Shown here piece by piece: positions 23,131 to 36,900 of a DNA stretch of 64,000 nucleotides. The notes beneath the pieces were generated by a model. It saw only the letters and a program-made list of their open reading frames with translations, was not told the origin of the DNA and did not search any database. Both the position numbers and the translations under genes were made by a program. Location: NCBI GenBank assembly GCA_964058805.1, contig CAXKVV010002168.1, forward strand, positions 310,001 through 374,000, written 5' to 3'. This DNA is from Schoenoplectus triqueter. Taxonomy: Eukaryota; Streptophyta; Magnoliopsida; Poales; Cyperaceae. Numbering within the stretch: position 1 is the stretch's first letter; each line of letters opens with the position of its first letter.

Positions 23131-26100
23131 TGCGTGCCCGGACACATTTTCGGCGGTATTGAGGGCGTCGGGTCCCGTTTTCATGTTTTGCGCGCCCGGA
23201 CTCGTTTTCGGCGGTACTGAGGGCGTCGGGTCCTGTTTTCATATTTTGCGCGCTCGGACTCGTTTTCGGCGGTACCGAGGTTGTCGCGTCCCGTTTTCAT
23301 GTTTTGCGCGCCCGAAATCATTTTCGGCGGTCTCGAGGGCGTCGGGTATCGTTTTCTTGTTTTGCGTGCCCGAACTCATTTTCGGTGGTACCTTGGGCGT
23401 CGGGTCCAGTTTTCATGTTTAGCGCGCCCGGACTCGTTTTCGGCGGTACCGAGGGCGTCGGGTCCCGTTTTCACGTTTTGCGCGCCCGGACTCGTTTTCG
23501 GCGGTACCTAGATTGTCGGGTCTCCTATTCATGTTTTGCGCGCCCGGACTAGTTTTCGGCGGTCTCGAGGGCGTCGGGTCCCGTTTTCGGCGGTATCGAG
23601 GGCGTCGGGTATCGTTATAATGTTTTACGCGCCCGGACTTGTTTTCGGCGATACCGAGGGCGTCGGGTCCCGTTTTAATGTTTTGCGCGCCCGGACTCGT
23701 TTTCGGCGGTCTCGAGGCCGTCGGGTCCCGTTTTCGGCGATACCGTGGGCGTCGTGTCACATTTTCTTGTTTTGCGCGCCCCGACTCGTTTTCGACGGTA
23801 CCGAGGGCCTCGGGTCCCGTTTTCAAGTTTTGCACGCCCGGACTCGTTTTCGACGGTACCGAGGACGTCGGGTATCGTTTTTATGTTTTGTGCGCCCGAA
23901 CTCATTTTCGGCGGTACCGAGGGCGTCGGGTCCCGTTTACATGTTTTGCGCGCCCGGACTCGTTTTCGGCGCTACCGAGGGCATCGGGTCCCGTTTTCAT
24001 GTTTTGTTCGTCAGGTCCCGTTTTCATTGGTATCGAGGGCGTCGGGTATCGATTTAATGTTTTGCGCGCCCGAACTCATTTTCGGCGGTACCGAGGGCGT
24101 CGGGTATCGTTTTCATGTTTTGAGCGCCCGAACTCATTTTCGGCGGTACCGAGGGCGTCGGGTCCCGTTTTCGGTGGTATCGAGGGCGTCGGGTATCGAT
24201 TTCATGTTTTGCGCGCCCGAACTCATTTTCGGCGGTACCGAGGGCGTCGGGTATCCTTTTCATGTTTTGCGCGCCCGAACTCGATTTTGGCGGTAACGAG
24301 GGCGTCGGGTCCCGTTTTCATGTTTTGAGCGCCCGGATTCATTTTCGGCGATACCGAGGGCGTCGGGTCCCGTTTTCATGTTTTGTGCTCCCGGACTCGT
24401 TTTCGGCGGTACCGAGCTCGTCGGGTATCGTTTTCATGTTTTGCGCGCCCGAGCTCATTTTCAACTGTACCAAGGGCGTCGGGTCCTGTTTTGTTGTTTT
24501 GCGCGCCCGGACTCATTTTCGGCGATACCGAGGGCGTCGGGTCCCGATTTCATGTTTTGCGCGCCCGGACTCGTTTTCGGCGGTACCGAGGGCGTCGGGT
24601 CCCGTTTTCACGTTTTGCGCGCCCGGACTTGTTTTCGGCGGTACCGAGCTCGTCGGGTCCCGGACTCATTTTCGGCGATATCGAGGGCGTCGGGTATCGT
24701 TTTCATGTTTTGCGCGCCCGAACTCATTTTCGGCTGTACCGAGGGCGTCGGGTCCCGTTTTTGATGTTATGCGCGCCCGGACTCATTTTCGGCGGTACCG
24801 AGGGCGTCGGGTCCCGTTTTTATGTTTTGCGCGCCCGGACTCGTTTTCGGCAGTATCAAGGGCGTCGGGTCCCGTTTTCACGTTTTGCGCTCCCGGACTC
24901 GATTTTGACGTTAACGAGGGCGTCGGGTCCCGTTTTCATGTTTTGCGCACCCGGACTAGTTTTCGGCGGTACCGAGGGCGTCGGGTCCCGTTTTCATGTT
25001 TTGCGCGCCCGGACTCGTTTTCGGCGGTACCGAGGGCGTCGGGTCCCGTTTTCATGTTTTGCGCGCGCGGACTCGTTTTCGGCGCTACCGAGGTTGTCGG
25101 GTCCTGTTTTCATGTTTTGCGCGCCCGGACTCGTTTTCGGCGCTACCGAGGGCGTCCGGTCCCGTTTTAATGTTTTGCGCGCCCGGACTCGTTTTCGGCG
25201 GTACCGAGGGCGTCAGGTCCCGTTTTCATGTTTTGCGCTCCCGGACTCGTTTTGGACGGTAATGAGGGTGTCGGGTCCCGTTTTGATGTCTTCGGCGCCT
25301 GGACTCGTTTTCGACGGTCACGAGGGCGTCGGGTCCCGTTTTCATGTTTTGCGCGCGCGGACTCGTTTTCGGCGGTACCGAGGTTGTCGGGTCCTGTTTT
25401 CATGTTTTGCGCGCCCGGACTCGTTTTCGACGCTACCGAGGGCGTCCGGTCCCGTTTTAATGTTTTGCGCGCCCGGACTCGTTTTCGGCGGTACCGAGGG
25501 CGTCCGGTCCCGTTTTCATGTTTTGCGCGCCCGGACTCGTTTTCGGCGGTACCGAGGGCGTCGGGTCTCGTTTTCATGTTTTGCGCTCCCGGACTCGTTT
25601 TTGACGGTAATGAGGGCGTCGGGTCCCGTTTTCATGTCTTCGGCGCCTGGACTCATTTTCGACGGTCACGAGGGCGTCGGGTCCCGTTTTTGGCGGTATC
25701 GAGGGCGTCGGGTATCGTTTTCATGTTTTGCGCGCCCGAACTCATTTTTGGCGGTAAAGTGGGCGTCGGGTCCCGTTTTCATGTTTTGCGCGCCCGGACT
25801 CTTTTCGGCGGTACCGTGGGCGTCGGGTCTCGTTTTCATGTTTTGCGCTCCCGGAGTCTTTTTTGGCGGTGACGAGGGCGTCGGGTCCCGTTTTCATGTT
25901 TTGCGCGCCCGGACTCATTTTCGGCGGTACCCAGGGCGTCGGGTCTTATTTTCATGTTATGCGCGCCCGGACTCGTTTTAGACGGTACCGAGGGCCTCGG
26001 GTCCCGTTTTCAAGTTTTGCTCGCACGGACTCGTTTTCGACGGTACCGAGGGCGTCGGGTATCGTTTTAATGTTTTGCGCGCCCGAACTCATTTTCGGCG

Positions 26101-27595
26101 GTACCGAGGGCGTCGGGTCCCGTTTTCATGTTTTGCGCGCCCGGACTCGTTTTCGGCGCTACCGAGGGCGTCGGGTCCCGTTTTCATGTTTTGCGCGCCC
26201 GGACTCGTTTTCGGCGCTACCGAGGGCGTCGGGTCCCGTTTTCATGTTTTGCGCGCCCGGACTCGTTTTCGACGCTACCGAGGGCGTCGGGTCCCGTTTT
26301 CATGTTTTGCGCGCCCGGACTCGTTTTCGACGCTACCGGGGGCGTCGGGTCCCGTTTTCATGTTTTGTGCGTTCGGACTCGTTTTCGGGGTCTCGAGGGC
26401 GTCGGGTCCCGTTTTCGGTGGTATCGAGGGCGTCGGGTATTGATTTCATGTTTTGCACGCTCGAACTCATTTTCGGCGGTACCGAGGGCATCGGGTGTCG
26501 TTTTCATGTTTTGCGTGCCCGAACTCATTTTCGGCGGTACCGAGGGCGTCGGGTCCCGTTTTCATGTTTCGCTCACGTGGCCTAGTTTTCGGAGGCACCG
26601 AGGGCGTCAGGTCCCGTTTTCATGTTTTGCGCGCCCGGATTCGTTTTCGGCGGTACCGAGGGCGTCGGGTCTCGTTTTCATGTTTTGCGCTCCCGGACTC
26701 GATTTTGACGGTAACGAGGTCGTCGGGTACCGTTTTAATGTTTTGTGCGCCCGAACTCGTTTTCGGCGGTACTGAGGGCGTCGGGTCCCGATTTCATGTT
26801 TTGCGCGCCTGGACTCGTTTTCGGCGGTTCCGAGCTCGTCGGGTTCCGGACTCATTCTCGGCGGTATCGAGGGCGTCGGGTATCGTTTTCATGTTTTGCG
26901 CGCCCGAACTCATTTTCGGCTGTACCGAGGGCGTCGGGTCCCGTTTTCATGTTTTGCGCGCCCGGACTCATTTTCGGCGGTACCGAGGGCGTCAGGTCCC
27001 GTTTTCATGTTTTGCGTGCCCGGACTCGTTTTCGGCGGGACCGAGGGCGTGGGGTCCCGTTTTGCGCTCCCGGACTCGATTTTGACGGTAACGAGGGCGT
27101 CGGATCCCGTTTTCATGTTTTGCGCGCCCGGACTCGTTTTTGGCGGTACCGAGGGCGTCGGGTCCCGTTTTCACGTTTTGCGTGCCCGGACTCGTTTTCG
27201 GCGGTACCGAGCTCGTCGGGTATCGTTTTAATGTTTTGCGCGCCCGAACTCATTTTCGGCGGTACCGAGGGCGTCGGGTCCCGTTTTCATGTTTTGTGCG
27301 TCCGGACTCGTTTTCGGCGGTCTCGAGGGCGTCGGGTATCGATTTCATGTTTTGCGCGCCCGAATTCATTTCGGCGGTACCGAGGGCGTCGGGTCCCGAT
27401 TTCATGTTTTGCGCGCCCGGACTCTTTTTCGGCGGTACCGAGGGCGTCGGTTCCCGTTTTCACGTTTTGCGCGCCCGGACTTGTTTTCGGCGGTACCGAG
27501 CTCGTCGGGTCCCGGACTCATTTTCGGCGGTATCGAGGGCGTCGGGTATCGTTTTCATGTTTTGCGCGCCTGAACTCATTTTCGGCTGTACCGAG

Positions 27596-30500
27596 GGCGT
27601 CGGGTCCCGTTTTCATGTTTTGCGCGCCCGGACTCGTTTTCGGCGGGACCGAGGGCGTCGGGTCCCGTTTTCACGTTTTGCGCTCCCGGACTCGATTTTG
27701 ACGGTAACGAGGGCGTCGGGTCCCGTTTTCATGTTTTGCCCGCCCGGACTCGTTTTCGGCGGGACCGAGGGCGTCGGGTCCCGTTTTCACGTTTTGCGCT
27801 CCCGGACTCGATTTTGACGGTAACGAGGGCGTCGGGTCCCGTTTTCATGTTTTGCGCACCCGGACTCGTTTTTGGCGGTACCGAGGGCGTCGGGTCCCGT
27901 TTTCACGTTTTGCGCGCCTGGACTTGTTTTCGGCGGTACCGAGCTCGTCGGGTATCGTTTTAATGTTTTGCGCGCCCGAACTCATTTTCGGCGGTACCGA
28001 GGGCGTCGGGTCCCGTTTTCATGTTTTGTGCGTCCGGACTCGTTTTCGGCGGTCTCGAGGGCGTCGGGTATCGATTTCATGTTTTGCGCGCCCGAATTCA
28101 TTTCGGCGGTACCGAGGGCGTCGGGTCCCGATTTCATGTTTTGCGCGCCCGGACTCGTTTTCGGCGGTACCGAGGGCGTCGGTTCCCGTTTTCACGTTTT
28201 GCGCGCCCGGAATTGTTTTCGGCGGTACCGAGCTCGTCGGGTCCCGGACTCATTTTCGGCGGTATCGAGGGCGTCGGGTATCGTTTTCATGTTTTGCGCG
28301 CCCGAACCCATTTTCGGCTGTACTGATGGCGTCGGGTCCCGTTTTAATGTCTTGGGCGCCTGGACTCGTTTTCGGAGGCCCCGAGGGCGCCCGGACTAGT
28401 TTTCGGAGGCACCGAGGGCGTCGGGTCCCGTTTTCATGTTTTGCGCGCCCAGACTCGTTTTCGGCGGTACCGAGGGCGTCGGGTCCCGTTTTCGGTGGTA
28501 TCGAGGGCGTCGGGTATCGATTTCATGTTTTGCGCGCTCGAACTCATTTTCGGCGGTACCGAGGGCGTCGGGTATCGTTTTCATGTTTTGCGCGCCCGAA
28601 TTCATTTTCGGCGGTACCGAGGGCGTCGGGTCCCGTTTTCATGTTTCGCTCACGTGGCCTAGTTTTCGGAGGCACCGAGGGCGTCAGGTCCCGTTTTTAT
28701 GTTTTGCGCGCCCGGATTCGTTTTCGGCGGTACCGAGGGCGTCGGGTCTCGTTTTCATGTTTTGCGCTCCCGGACTCGATTTTGACGGTAACGAGGTCGT
28801 CGGGTACCGTTTTAATGTTTTGTGCGCCCGAACTCGTTTTCGGCGGTACTGAGGGCGTCGGGTCTCGATTTCATGTTTTGCGCCTGGACTCGTTTTCGGC
28901 GGTTCCGAGCTCGTCGGGTTCCGGACTCATTCTCGGCGGTATCGAGGGCGTCGGGTATCGTTTTCATGTTTTGCGCGCCCGAACTCATTTTCGGCTGTAC
29001 CGAGGGCGTCGGGTCCCGTTTTCATGTTTTGCGCGCCCGGACTCGTTTTCGGCGGTACCGAGGGCGTCCGGTCCCGTTTTCATGTTTTGCGTGCCCGGAC
29101 TCGTTTTCGGCGGGACCGAGGGCGTCGGGTCCCGTTTTCACGTTTTGCGCTCCCGGACTCGATTTTGACGGTAACGAGGGCGTCGGGTCCCGTTTTCATG
29201 TTTTGCGCGCCCGGACTCGTTTTCGGCGGGACCGAGGGCGTCGGGTCCCGTTTTCACGTTTTGCGCTCCCGGACTCGATTTTGACGGTAACGAGGGCGTC
29301 GGGTCCCGTTTTCATGTTTTGCCCGCCCGGACTCGTTTTCGGCGGGACCGAGGGCGTCGGGTCCCGTTTTCACGTTTTGCGCTCCCGGACTCGATTTTGA
29401 CGGTAACGAGGGCGTCGGGTCCCGTTTTCATGTTTTGCGCACCCGGACTCGTTTTTGGCGGTACCGAGGGCGTCGGGTCCCGTTTTCACGTTTTGCGCGC
29501 CTGGACTTGTTTTCGGCGGTACCGAGCTCGTCGGGTATCGTTTTAATGTTTTGCGCGCCCGAACTCATTTTCGGCGGTACCGAGGGCGTCGGGTCCCGTT
29601 TTCATGTTTTGTGCGTCCGGACTCGTTTTCGGCGGTCTCGAGGGCGTCGGGTATCGATTTCATGTTTTGCGCGCCCGAATTCATTTCGGCGGTACCGAGG
29701 GCGTCGGGTCCCGATTTCATGTTTTGCGCGCCCGGACTCGTTTTCGGCGGTACCGAGGGCGTCGGTTCCCGTTTTCACGTTTTGCGCGCCCGGAATTGTT
29801 TTCGGCGGTACCGAGCTCGTCGGGTCCCGGACTCATTTTCGGCGGTATCGAGGGCGTCGGGTATCGTTTTCATGTTTTGCGCGCCCGAACCCATTTTCGG
29901 CTGTACTGATGGCGTCGGGTCCCGTTTTAATGTCTTGGGCGCCTGGACTCGTTTTCGGAGGCCCCGAGGGCGCCCGGACTAGTTTTCGGAGGCACCGAGG
30001 GCGTCGGGTCCCGTTTTCATGTTTTGCGCGCCCAGACTCGTTTTCGGCGGTACCGAGGGCGTCGGGTCCCGTTTTCGGTGGTATCGAGGGCGTCGGGTAT
30101 CGATTTCATGTTTTGCGCGCTCGAACTCATTTTCGGCGGTACCGAGGGCGTCGGGTATCGTTTTCATGTTTTGCGCGCCCGAATTCATTTTCGGCGGTAC
30201 CGAGGGCGTCGGGTCCCGTTTTCATGTTTCGCTCACGTGGCCTAGTTTTCGGAGGCACCGAGGGCGTCAGGTCCCGTTTTTATGTTTTGCGCGCCCGGAT
30301 TCGTTTTCGGCGGTACCGAGGGCGTCGGGTCTCGTTTTCATGTTTTGCGCTCCCGGACTCGATTTTGACGGTAACGAGGTCGTCGGGTACCGTTTTAATG
30401 TTTTGTGCGCCCGAACTCGTTTTCGGCGGTACTGAGGGCGTCGGGTCTCGATTTCATGTTTTGCGCCTGGACTCGTTTTCGGCGGTTCCGAGCTCGTCGG

Positions 30501-30804
30501 GTTCCGGACTCATTCTCGGCGGTATCGAGGGCGTCGGGTATCGTTTTCATGTTTTGCGCGCCCGAACTCATTTTCGGCTGTACCGAGGGCGTCGGGTCCC
30601 GTTTTCATGTTTTGCGCGCCCGGACTCGTTTTCGGCGGTACCGAGGGCGTCCGGTCCCGTTTTCATGTTTTGCGTGCCCGGACTCGTTTTCGGCGGGACC
30701 GAGGGCGTCGGGTCCCGTTTTCACGTTTTGCGCTCCCGGACTCGATTTTGACGGTAACGAGGGCGTCGGGTCCCGTTTTCATGTTTTGCGCGCCCGGACT
30801 CGTT
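27596..30804 (+). repeat. 1583-bp tandem duplication, apparently identical copies
   Basis: 27596-29178 and 29179-30761 are head-to-tail copies with an offset of exactly 1583 bp; the match continues into the start of a third copy to about 30804. I found no difference in the stretches compared, and the periodic translations agree throughout (for example 27852-29168 and 29435-30751). Each copy carries the rare marker gtttcgctcacgtgg (about 28637 and 30220). A further, shorter copy of that marker region starts near 30953, so a partial third duplication with a different spacing follows. Confidence 0.92.
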
Positions 30805-31959
30805 TTTGGTGGTATCGAGGGCGTCGGGTCCCGTTTTCACGTTTTGCGTGCCCGAACTCATTTTCGGCGGTACCGAGCTCGTCGGGTATCGTTTTAATGT
30901 TTTGCGCGCCCGAATTCATTTTCGGCGGTACCGAGGGCGTCGGGTCCCGTTTTCATGTTTCGCTCACGTGGCCTAGTTTTCGGAGGCACCGAGGGCGTCA
31001 GGTCCCGTTTTTATGTTTTGCGCGCCCGGATTCGTTTTCGGCGGTACCGAGGGCGTCGGGTCTCGTTTTCATGTTTTGCGCTCCCGGACTCGATTTTGAC
31101 GGTAACGAGGTCGTCGGGTACCGTTTTAATGTTTTGTGCGCCCGAACTCGTTTTCGGCGGTACTGAGGGCGTCGGGTCTCGATTTCATGTTTTGCGCCTG
31201 GACTCGTTTTCGGCGGTTCCGAGCTCGTCGGGTTCCGGACTCATTCTCGGCGGTATCGAGGGCGTCGGGTATCGTTTTCATGTTTTGCGCGCCCGAACTC
31301 ATTTTCGGCTGTACCGAGGGCGTCGGGTCCCGTTTTCATGTTTTGCGCGCCCGGACTCGTTTTCGGCGGTACCGAGGGCGTCCGGTCCCGTTTTCATGTT
31401 TTGCGTGCCCGGACTCGTTTTCGGCGGGACCGAGGGCGTCGGGTCCCGTTTTCACGTTTTGCGCTCCCGGACTCGATTTTGACGGTAACGAGGGCGTCGG
31501 GTCCCGTTTTCATGTTTTGCGCGCCCGGACTCGTTTTTGGCGGTACCGAGGGCGTCGGGTCCCGTTTTCACGTTTTGCGTGCCCGGACTTGTTTTCGGCG
31601 GTACCGAGCTCGTCGGGTATCGTTTTAATGTTTTGCGCGCCCGAACTCATTTTCGGCGGTACCGAGGGCGTCGGTTCCCGTTTTCACGTTTTGCGCGCCC
31701 GGACTTGTTTTCGGCGGTACCGAGCTCGTCGGGTCCCGGACTCATTTTCGGCGGTATCGAGGGCGTCGGGTATCGTTTTCATGTTTTGCGCGCCCGAACT
31801 CATTTTCGGCTGTACCGAGGGCGTCGGGTCCCGTTTTCATGTTTTGCGCGCCCGGACTCGTTTTCGGCGGGACCGAGGGCGTCGGGTCCCGTTTTCACGT
31901 TTTGCGCTCCCGGACTCGATTTTGACGGTAACGAGGGCGTCGGGTCCCGTTTTCATGTT

Positions 31960-33900
31960 TTGCGCACCCGGACTCGTTTTTGGCGGTACCGAGGGCGTCG
32001 GGTCCCGTTTTCACGTTTTGCGCGCCCGGACTTGTTTTCGGCGGTACCGAGCTCGTCGGGTATCGTTTTAATGTTTTGCGCGCCCGAACTCATTTTCGGC
32101 GGTACCGAGGGCGTCGGGTCCCGTTTTCATGTTATGTGCGTCCGGACTCGTTTTCGGCGGTCTCGAGGGCGTCGGGTATCGATTTCATGTTTTGCGCGCC
32201 CGAATTCATTTCGGCGGTACCGAGGGCGTCGGGTCCCGATTTCAAGTTTTGCGCGCCCGGACTCGTTTTCGGCGGTACCGAGGGCGTCGGTTCCCGTTTT
32301 CACGTTTTGCGCGCCCGGACTTGTTTTCGGCGGTACCGAGCTCGTCGGGTCCCGGACTCATTTTCGGCGGTATCGAGGGCGTCGGGTATCGTTTTCATGT
32401 TTTGCGCGCCCGAACCCATTTTCGGCTGTACCGATGGCGTCGGGTCCCGTTTTAATGTCTTGCGCGCCCGGACTCGTTTTCGGAGGCACCGAGGGCGCCC
32501 GGACTAGTTTTCGGAGGCACCGAGGGCGTCGGGTCCCGTTTTCATGTTTTGCGCGCCCGGACTCGTTTTCGGCGGTACCGAGGGCGTCGGGTCCCGTTTT
32601 CATGTTTTGCGCGCCCGGACTCGTTTTCGGTGGGACCGAGGGCGTCGGGTCCCGTTTTCACGTTTTGCGCTCCCGGACTCGATTTTGACGGTAACGAGGG
32701 CGTCGGGTCCCGTTTTCATGTTTTGCGCACCCGGACTCGTTTTTGGCGGTACCGAGGGCGTCGGGTCCCGTTTTCACGTTTTGCGCGCCCGGACTTGTTT
32801 TCGGCGGTACCGAGCTCGTCGGGTATCGTTTTAATGTTTTGCGCGCCCGAACTCATTTTCGGCGGTACCGAGGGCGTCGGGTCCCGTTTTCATGTTTTGT
32901 GCGTCCGGACTCGTTTTCGGCGGTCTCGAGGGCGTCGGGTATCGATTTCATGTTTTGCGCGCCCGAATTCATTTCGGCGGTACCGAGGGCGTCGGGTCCC
33001 GATTTCATGTTTTGCGCGCCCGGACTCGTTTTCGGCGGTACCGAGGGCGTCGGTTCCCGTTTTCACGTTTTGCGCGCCCGGACTTGTTTTCGGCGGTACC
33101 GAGCTCATCGGGTCCCGGACTCATTTTCGGCGGTATCGAGGGCGTCGGGTATCGTTTTCATGTTTTGCGCGCCCGAACTCATTTTCGGCTGTACCGAGGG
33201 CGTCGGGTCCCGTTTTCATGTTTTGCGCGCCCGGACTCGTTTTCGGCGGGACCGAGGGCGTCGGGTCCCGTTTTCACGTTTTGCGCTCCCGGACTCGATT
33301 TTGACGGTAACGAGGGCGTCGGGTCCCGTTTTCATGTTTTGCGCACCCGGACTCGTTTTTGGCGGTACCGAGGGCGTCGGGTCCCGTTTTCACATTTTGC
33401 GCGCCCGGACTTGTTTTCGGCGGTACCGAGCTCGTCGGGTATCGTTTTAATGTTTTGCGCGCCCGAACTCATTTTCGGCGGTACCGAGGGCGTCGGGTCC
33501 CGTTTTCATGTTATGTGCGTCCGGACTCGTTTTCGGCGGTCTCGAGGGCGTCGGGTATCGATTTCATGTTTTGCGCGCCCGAATTCATTTCGGCGGTACC
33601 GAGGGCGTCGGGTCCCGATTTCATGTTTTGCGCGCCCGGACTCGTTTTCGGCGGTACCGAGGGCGTCGGTTCCCGTTTTCACGTTTTGCGCGCCCGGACT
33701 TGTTTTCGGCGGTACCGAGCTCGTCGGGTCCCGGACTCATTTTCGGCGGTATCGAGGGCGTCGGGTATCGTTTTCATGTTTTGCGCGCCCGAACCCATTT
33801 TCGGCTGTACTGATGGCGTCGGGTCCCGTTTTAATGTCTTGCGCGCCCGGACTCGTTTTCGGAGGCCCCGAGGGCGCCCGGACTAGTTTTCGGAGGCACC
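31960..33900 (+). repeat. Three related 0.6-0.8 kb higher-order repeats
   Basis: The unit starting with tttttggcggtaccgag and running through ttgtgcgtccgg or tatgtgcgtccgg, then gaattcatttcggcgg, begins near 31980, 32743 and 33359 (spacings 763 and 616 bp). The last copy continues into the 2.8-3.1 kb family. The spacing change of 147 bp equals two 58-bp units plus one 31-bp unit, which suggests gain or loss of whole units. Confidence 0.75.
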
Positions 33901-36900
33901 GAGGGCGTCGGGTCCCGTTTTCATGTTTTGCGCGCCCAGACTCGTTTTCGGCGGTACCGAGGGCGTCGGGTCCCGTTTTCGGTGGTATCGAGGGCGTCGG
34001 GTATCGATTTCATGTTTTGCGCGCTCGAACTCATTTTCGGCGGTACCGAGGGCGTCGGGTATCATTTTCATGTTTTGCGCGCCCGAATTCATTTTCGGCG
34101 GTACCGAGGGCGTCGGGTCCTGTTTTCTTGTTTTGCGCGCGTGGACTAGTTTTCGGACGCACCGAGGGCGTCGGGTCCCGTTTTCATGTTTTGCGCGCCC
34201 GAACTCGTTTTCGGCGGTACCGAGGGCGTCGGGTCTCGTTTTCATGTTTTGCGCTCCCGGACTTGATTTTGACGGTAATGAGGGCGTCGGGTCCCGTTTT
34301 CATGTTTTGCGCACCCGGACTCGTTTTCGGCGGTACCGAGTGCGTCGGGTCCCGGACTCATTTTCGGCGGTATCGAGGGCGTCGTGTATCGTTTTCATGT
34401 TTTGCACCCGAACTCATTTTCGGCTGTACCGAGGGCGTCGGGTACCGTTTTAATGTTTTGTGCGCCCGAACTCGTTTTCGGCGGTACCGAGGGCGTCGGG
34501 TCCCGATTTCAAGTTTTGCGTGCCCGGACTCGTTTTCGGCGGTACCGAGGGCGTCGGGTCCCGTTTTCACGTTTTGCGCGCCCGGACTTGTTTTCGGCGG
34601 TACCGAGCTCGTCGGGTCCCGGACTCATTTTCGGCGGTATCGAGGGCGTCGGGTATCGTTTTCATGTTTTGCGCGCCCGAACTCATTTTCGGCTGTACCG
34701 AGGGCGTCGGGTCCCGTTTTAATGTTTTGCGCGCCCGGACTCGTTTTCGGCGGTACCGAGGGCGTCGGGTCCCGTTTTCATGTTTTGCGCGGCCGGACTC
34801 GTTTTCGGCGGGACCGAGGGCGTCGGGTCCCGTTTTCACGTTCTGCGCTCCCGGACTCGATTTTGACGGTAACGAGGGCGTCGGGTCCCGTTTTCATGTT
34901 TTGCGCACCCGGACTCGTTTTCGGCGGTACCGAGGGCGTCGGGTCCCGTTTTCGCGTTATGCGCGCCCGGAATCGTTTTCGGCATTACCGAGCTCGTCGG
35001 GTATCGTTTCAATGTTTTGCGCGCCCGAACTCATTTTCGGCGGTACCGAGGGCGTCGGGTCCCGTTTTCATGTTTTGGGCGTCCGGACTCGTTTTCGGCG
35101 GTGTTGAGGGCGTCGGGTATCGATTTCATGTTTTGCGCGCCCGAATTCATTTTCGGCGGTAACGAGGGCGTCGGGTCCCGTTTTCATGTTTTGCGCACCC
35201 GGACTCGATTTCAGCGGTACCGAGGGCGTCGGGTCCCGTTTTGACGTTTTGCGCGCCCGGACTTGTTTTCGGCGGTACCGAGCTCGTCGGGTCCCGGACT
35301 CATTTTCGGCAGTATCGAGGGCGTCGGATATCGTTTTCATGTTTTGCGCGCCCGAACTCATTTTCGGCTGTACCAAGGGCGTCGGGTCACGTTTTAATGT
35401 TTTGCGCGCCCGGACTCGTTTTCGGCGGTACCGAGGGCGTCGGGTCCCATTTTCACGTTTTGCGCGCTCGGACTCGTTTTCGTCGGTACCGAGGTTGTCG
35501 GGTCCCGTTTTCATGTTTTGCGCGCCCGGACTCGTTTTCGGCGGTACCGAGGGCGTCGGGTCCTGTTTTCATGTTTTGCGCGCCCGGACTCGTTTTGGAC
35601 GGTACCGAGGGCCTCGGGTCCCGATTTCAAGTTTTGCGCGTCCGGACTCGTTTTCGACAATACCGAGGGCGTCGGGTATCGTTTTAATGTTTTGCGCGCC
35701 CGAACTCATTTTCGGCGGTACCGAGGGCGTCGGGTCCCGTTTTCATGTTTTGCGCGCCCGAACTCGTTTTCAGCGCTACCGAGGGCGTCGGGTCCTGTTT
35801 TCTTGTTTTGTGCATTCGGACTCGTTTTCGGCGGTCTCGAGGGCGTCGGGTCCCGTTTTCGGTGGTATCGAGGGCGTCGGGTATCGATTTCATGTTTTGC
35901 GCGCCCGAACTCATTTTCGGCAGTACCGAGCGCGTCGAGTATCGTTTTCATGTTTTGCGCGCCCGAACTCATTTTCAGAGGCACAGAGGGCGTCGGGTCC
36001 CGTTTTCATGTTTTGCGCGCCCGGACTCGTTTTCGGCGGTACCGAGGTTGTCGGGTCTCGTTTTCATGTTTTGCGCTCCCGGACTCGATTTTGACGGTAA
36101 CGAGGGCGTCGGGTCCCGTTTTCATGTTTTGCGGACACGGACTCGTTTTCGGCAGTACCGAGGGCGTCGGGTCCCGTTTTCACGTTTTGCGCGCCCGGAC
36201 TTATTTCCGGTGGTACCGAGCTCGTCGGGTCCCGGACTCATTTTCGGCGGTATCGAGGGCGTCGGGTATCGTTTTCTTGTTTTGCGCGCCATAACTCATT
36301 TTCGGCTGTACCGAGGGCTTCGGGTCCCGTTTTGATGTTTTGCGCGCCCGGACTCGTTTTCGGCGGTACCGAGGTTGTCGGGTCCCGTTTTCATGTTTTG
36401 TGCGTCCGGACTCGTTTTCGGCGGTCTCGAGGGCGTCGGGTATCGATTTCATGTTTTGCGCGCCCGAATTCATTTCGGCGGTACCGAGGGCGTCGGGTCC
36501 CGATTTCATGTTTTGCGCGCCCGGACTCGTTTTCGGCGGTACCGAGGGCGTCGGTTCCCGTTTTCACGTTTTGCGCGCCCGGACTTGTTTTCGGCGGTAC
36601 CGAGCTCGTCGGGTCCCGGACTCATTTTCGGCGGTATCGAGGGCGTCGGGTATCGTTTTCATGTTTTGCGCGCCCGAACCCATTTTCGGCTGTACTGATG
36701 GCGTCGGGTCCCGTTTTAATGTCTTGCGCGCCCGGACTCGTTTTCGGAGGCCCCGAGGGCGCCCGGACTAGTTTTCGGAGGCACCGAGGGCGTCGGGTCC
36801 CGTTTTCATGTTTTGCGCGCCCAGACTCGTTTTCGGCGGTACCGAGGGCGTCGGGTCCCGTTTTCGGTGGTATCGAGGGCGTCGGGTATCGATTTCATGT

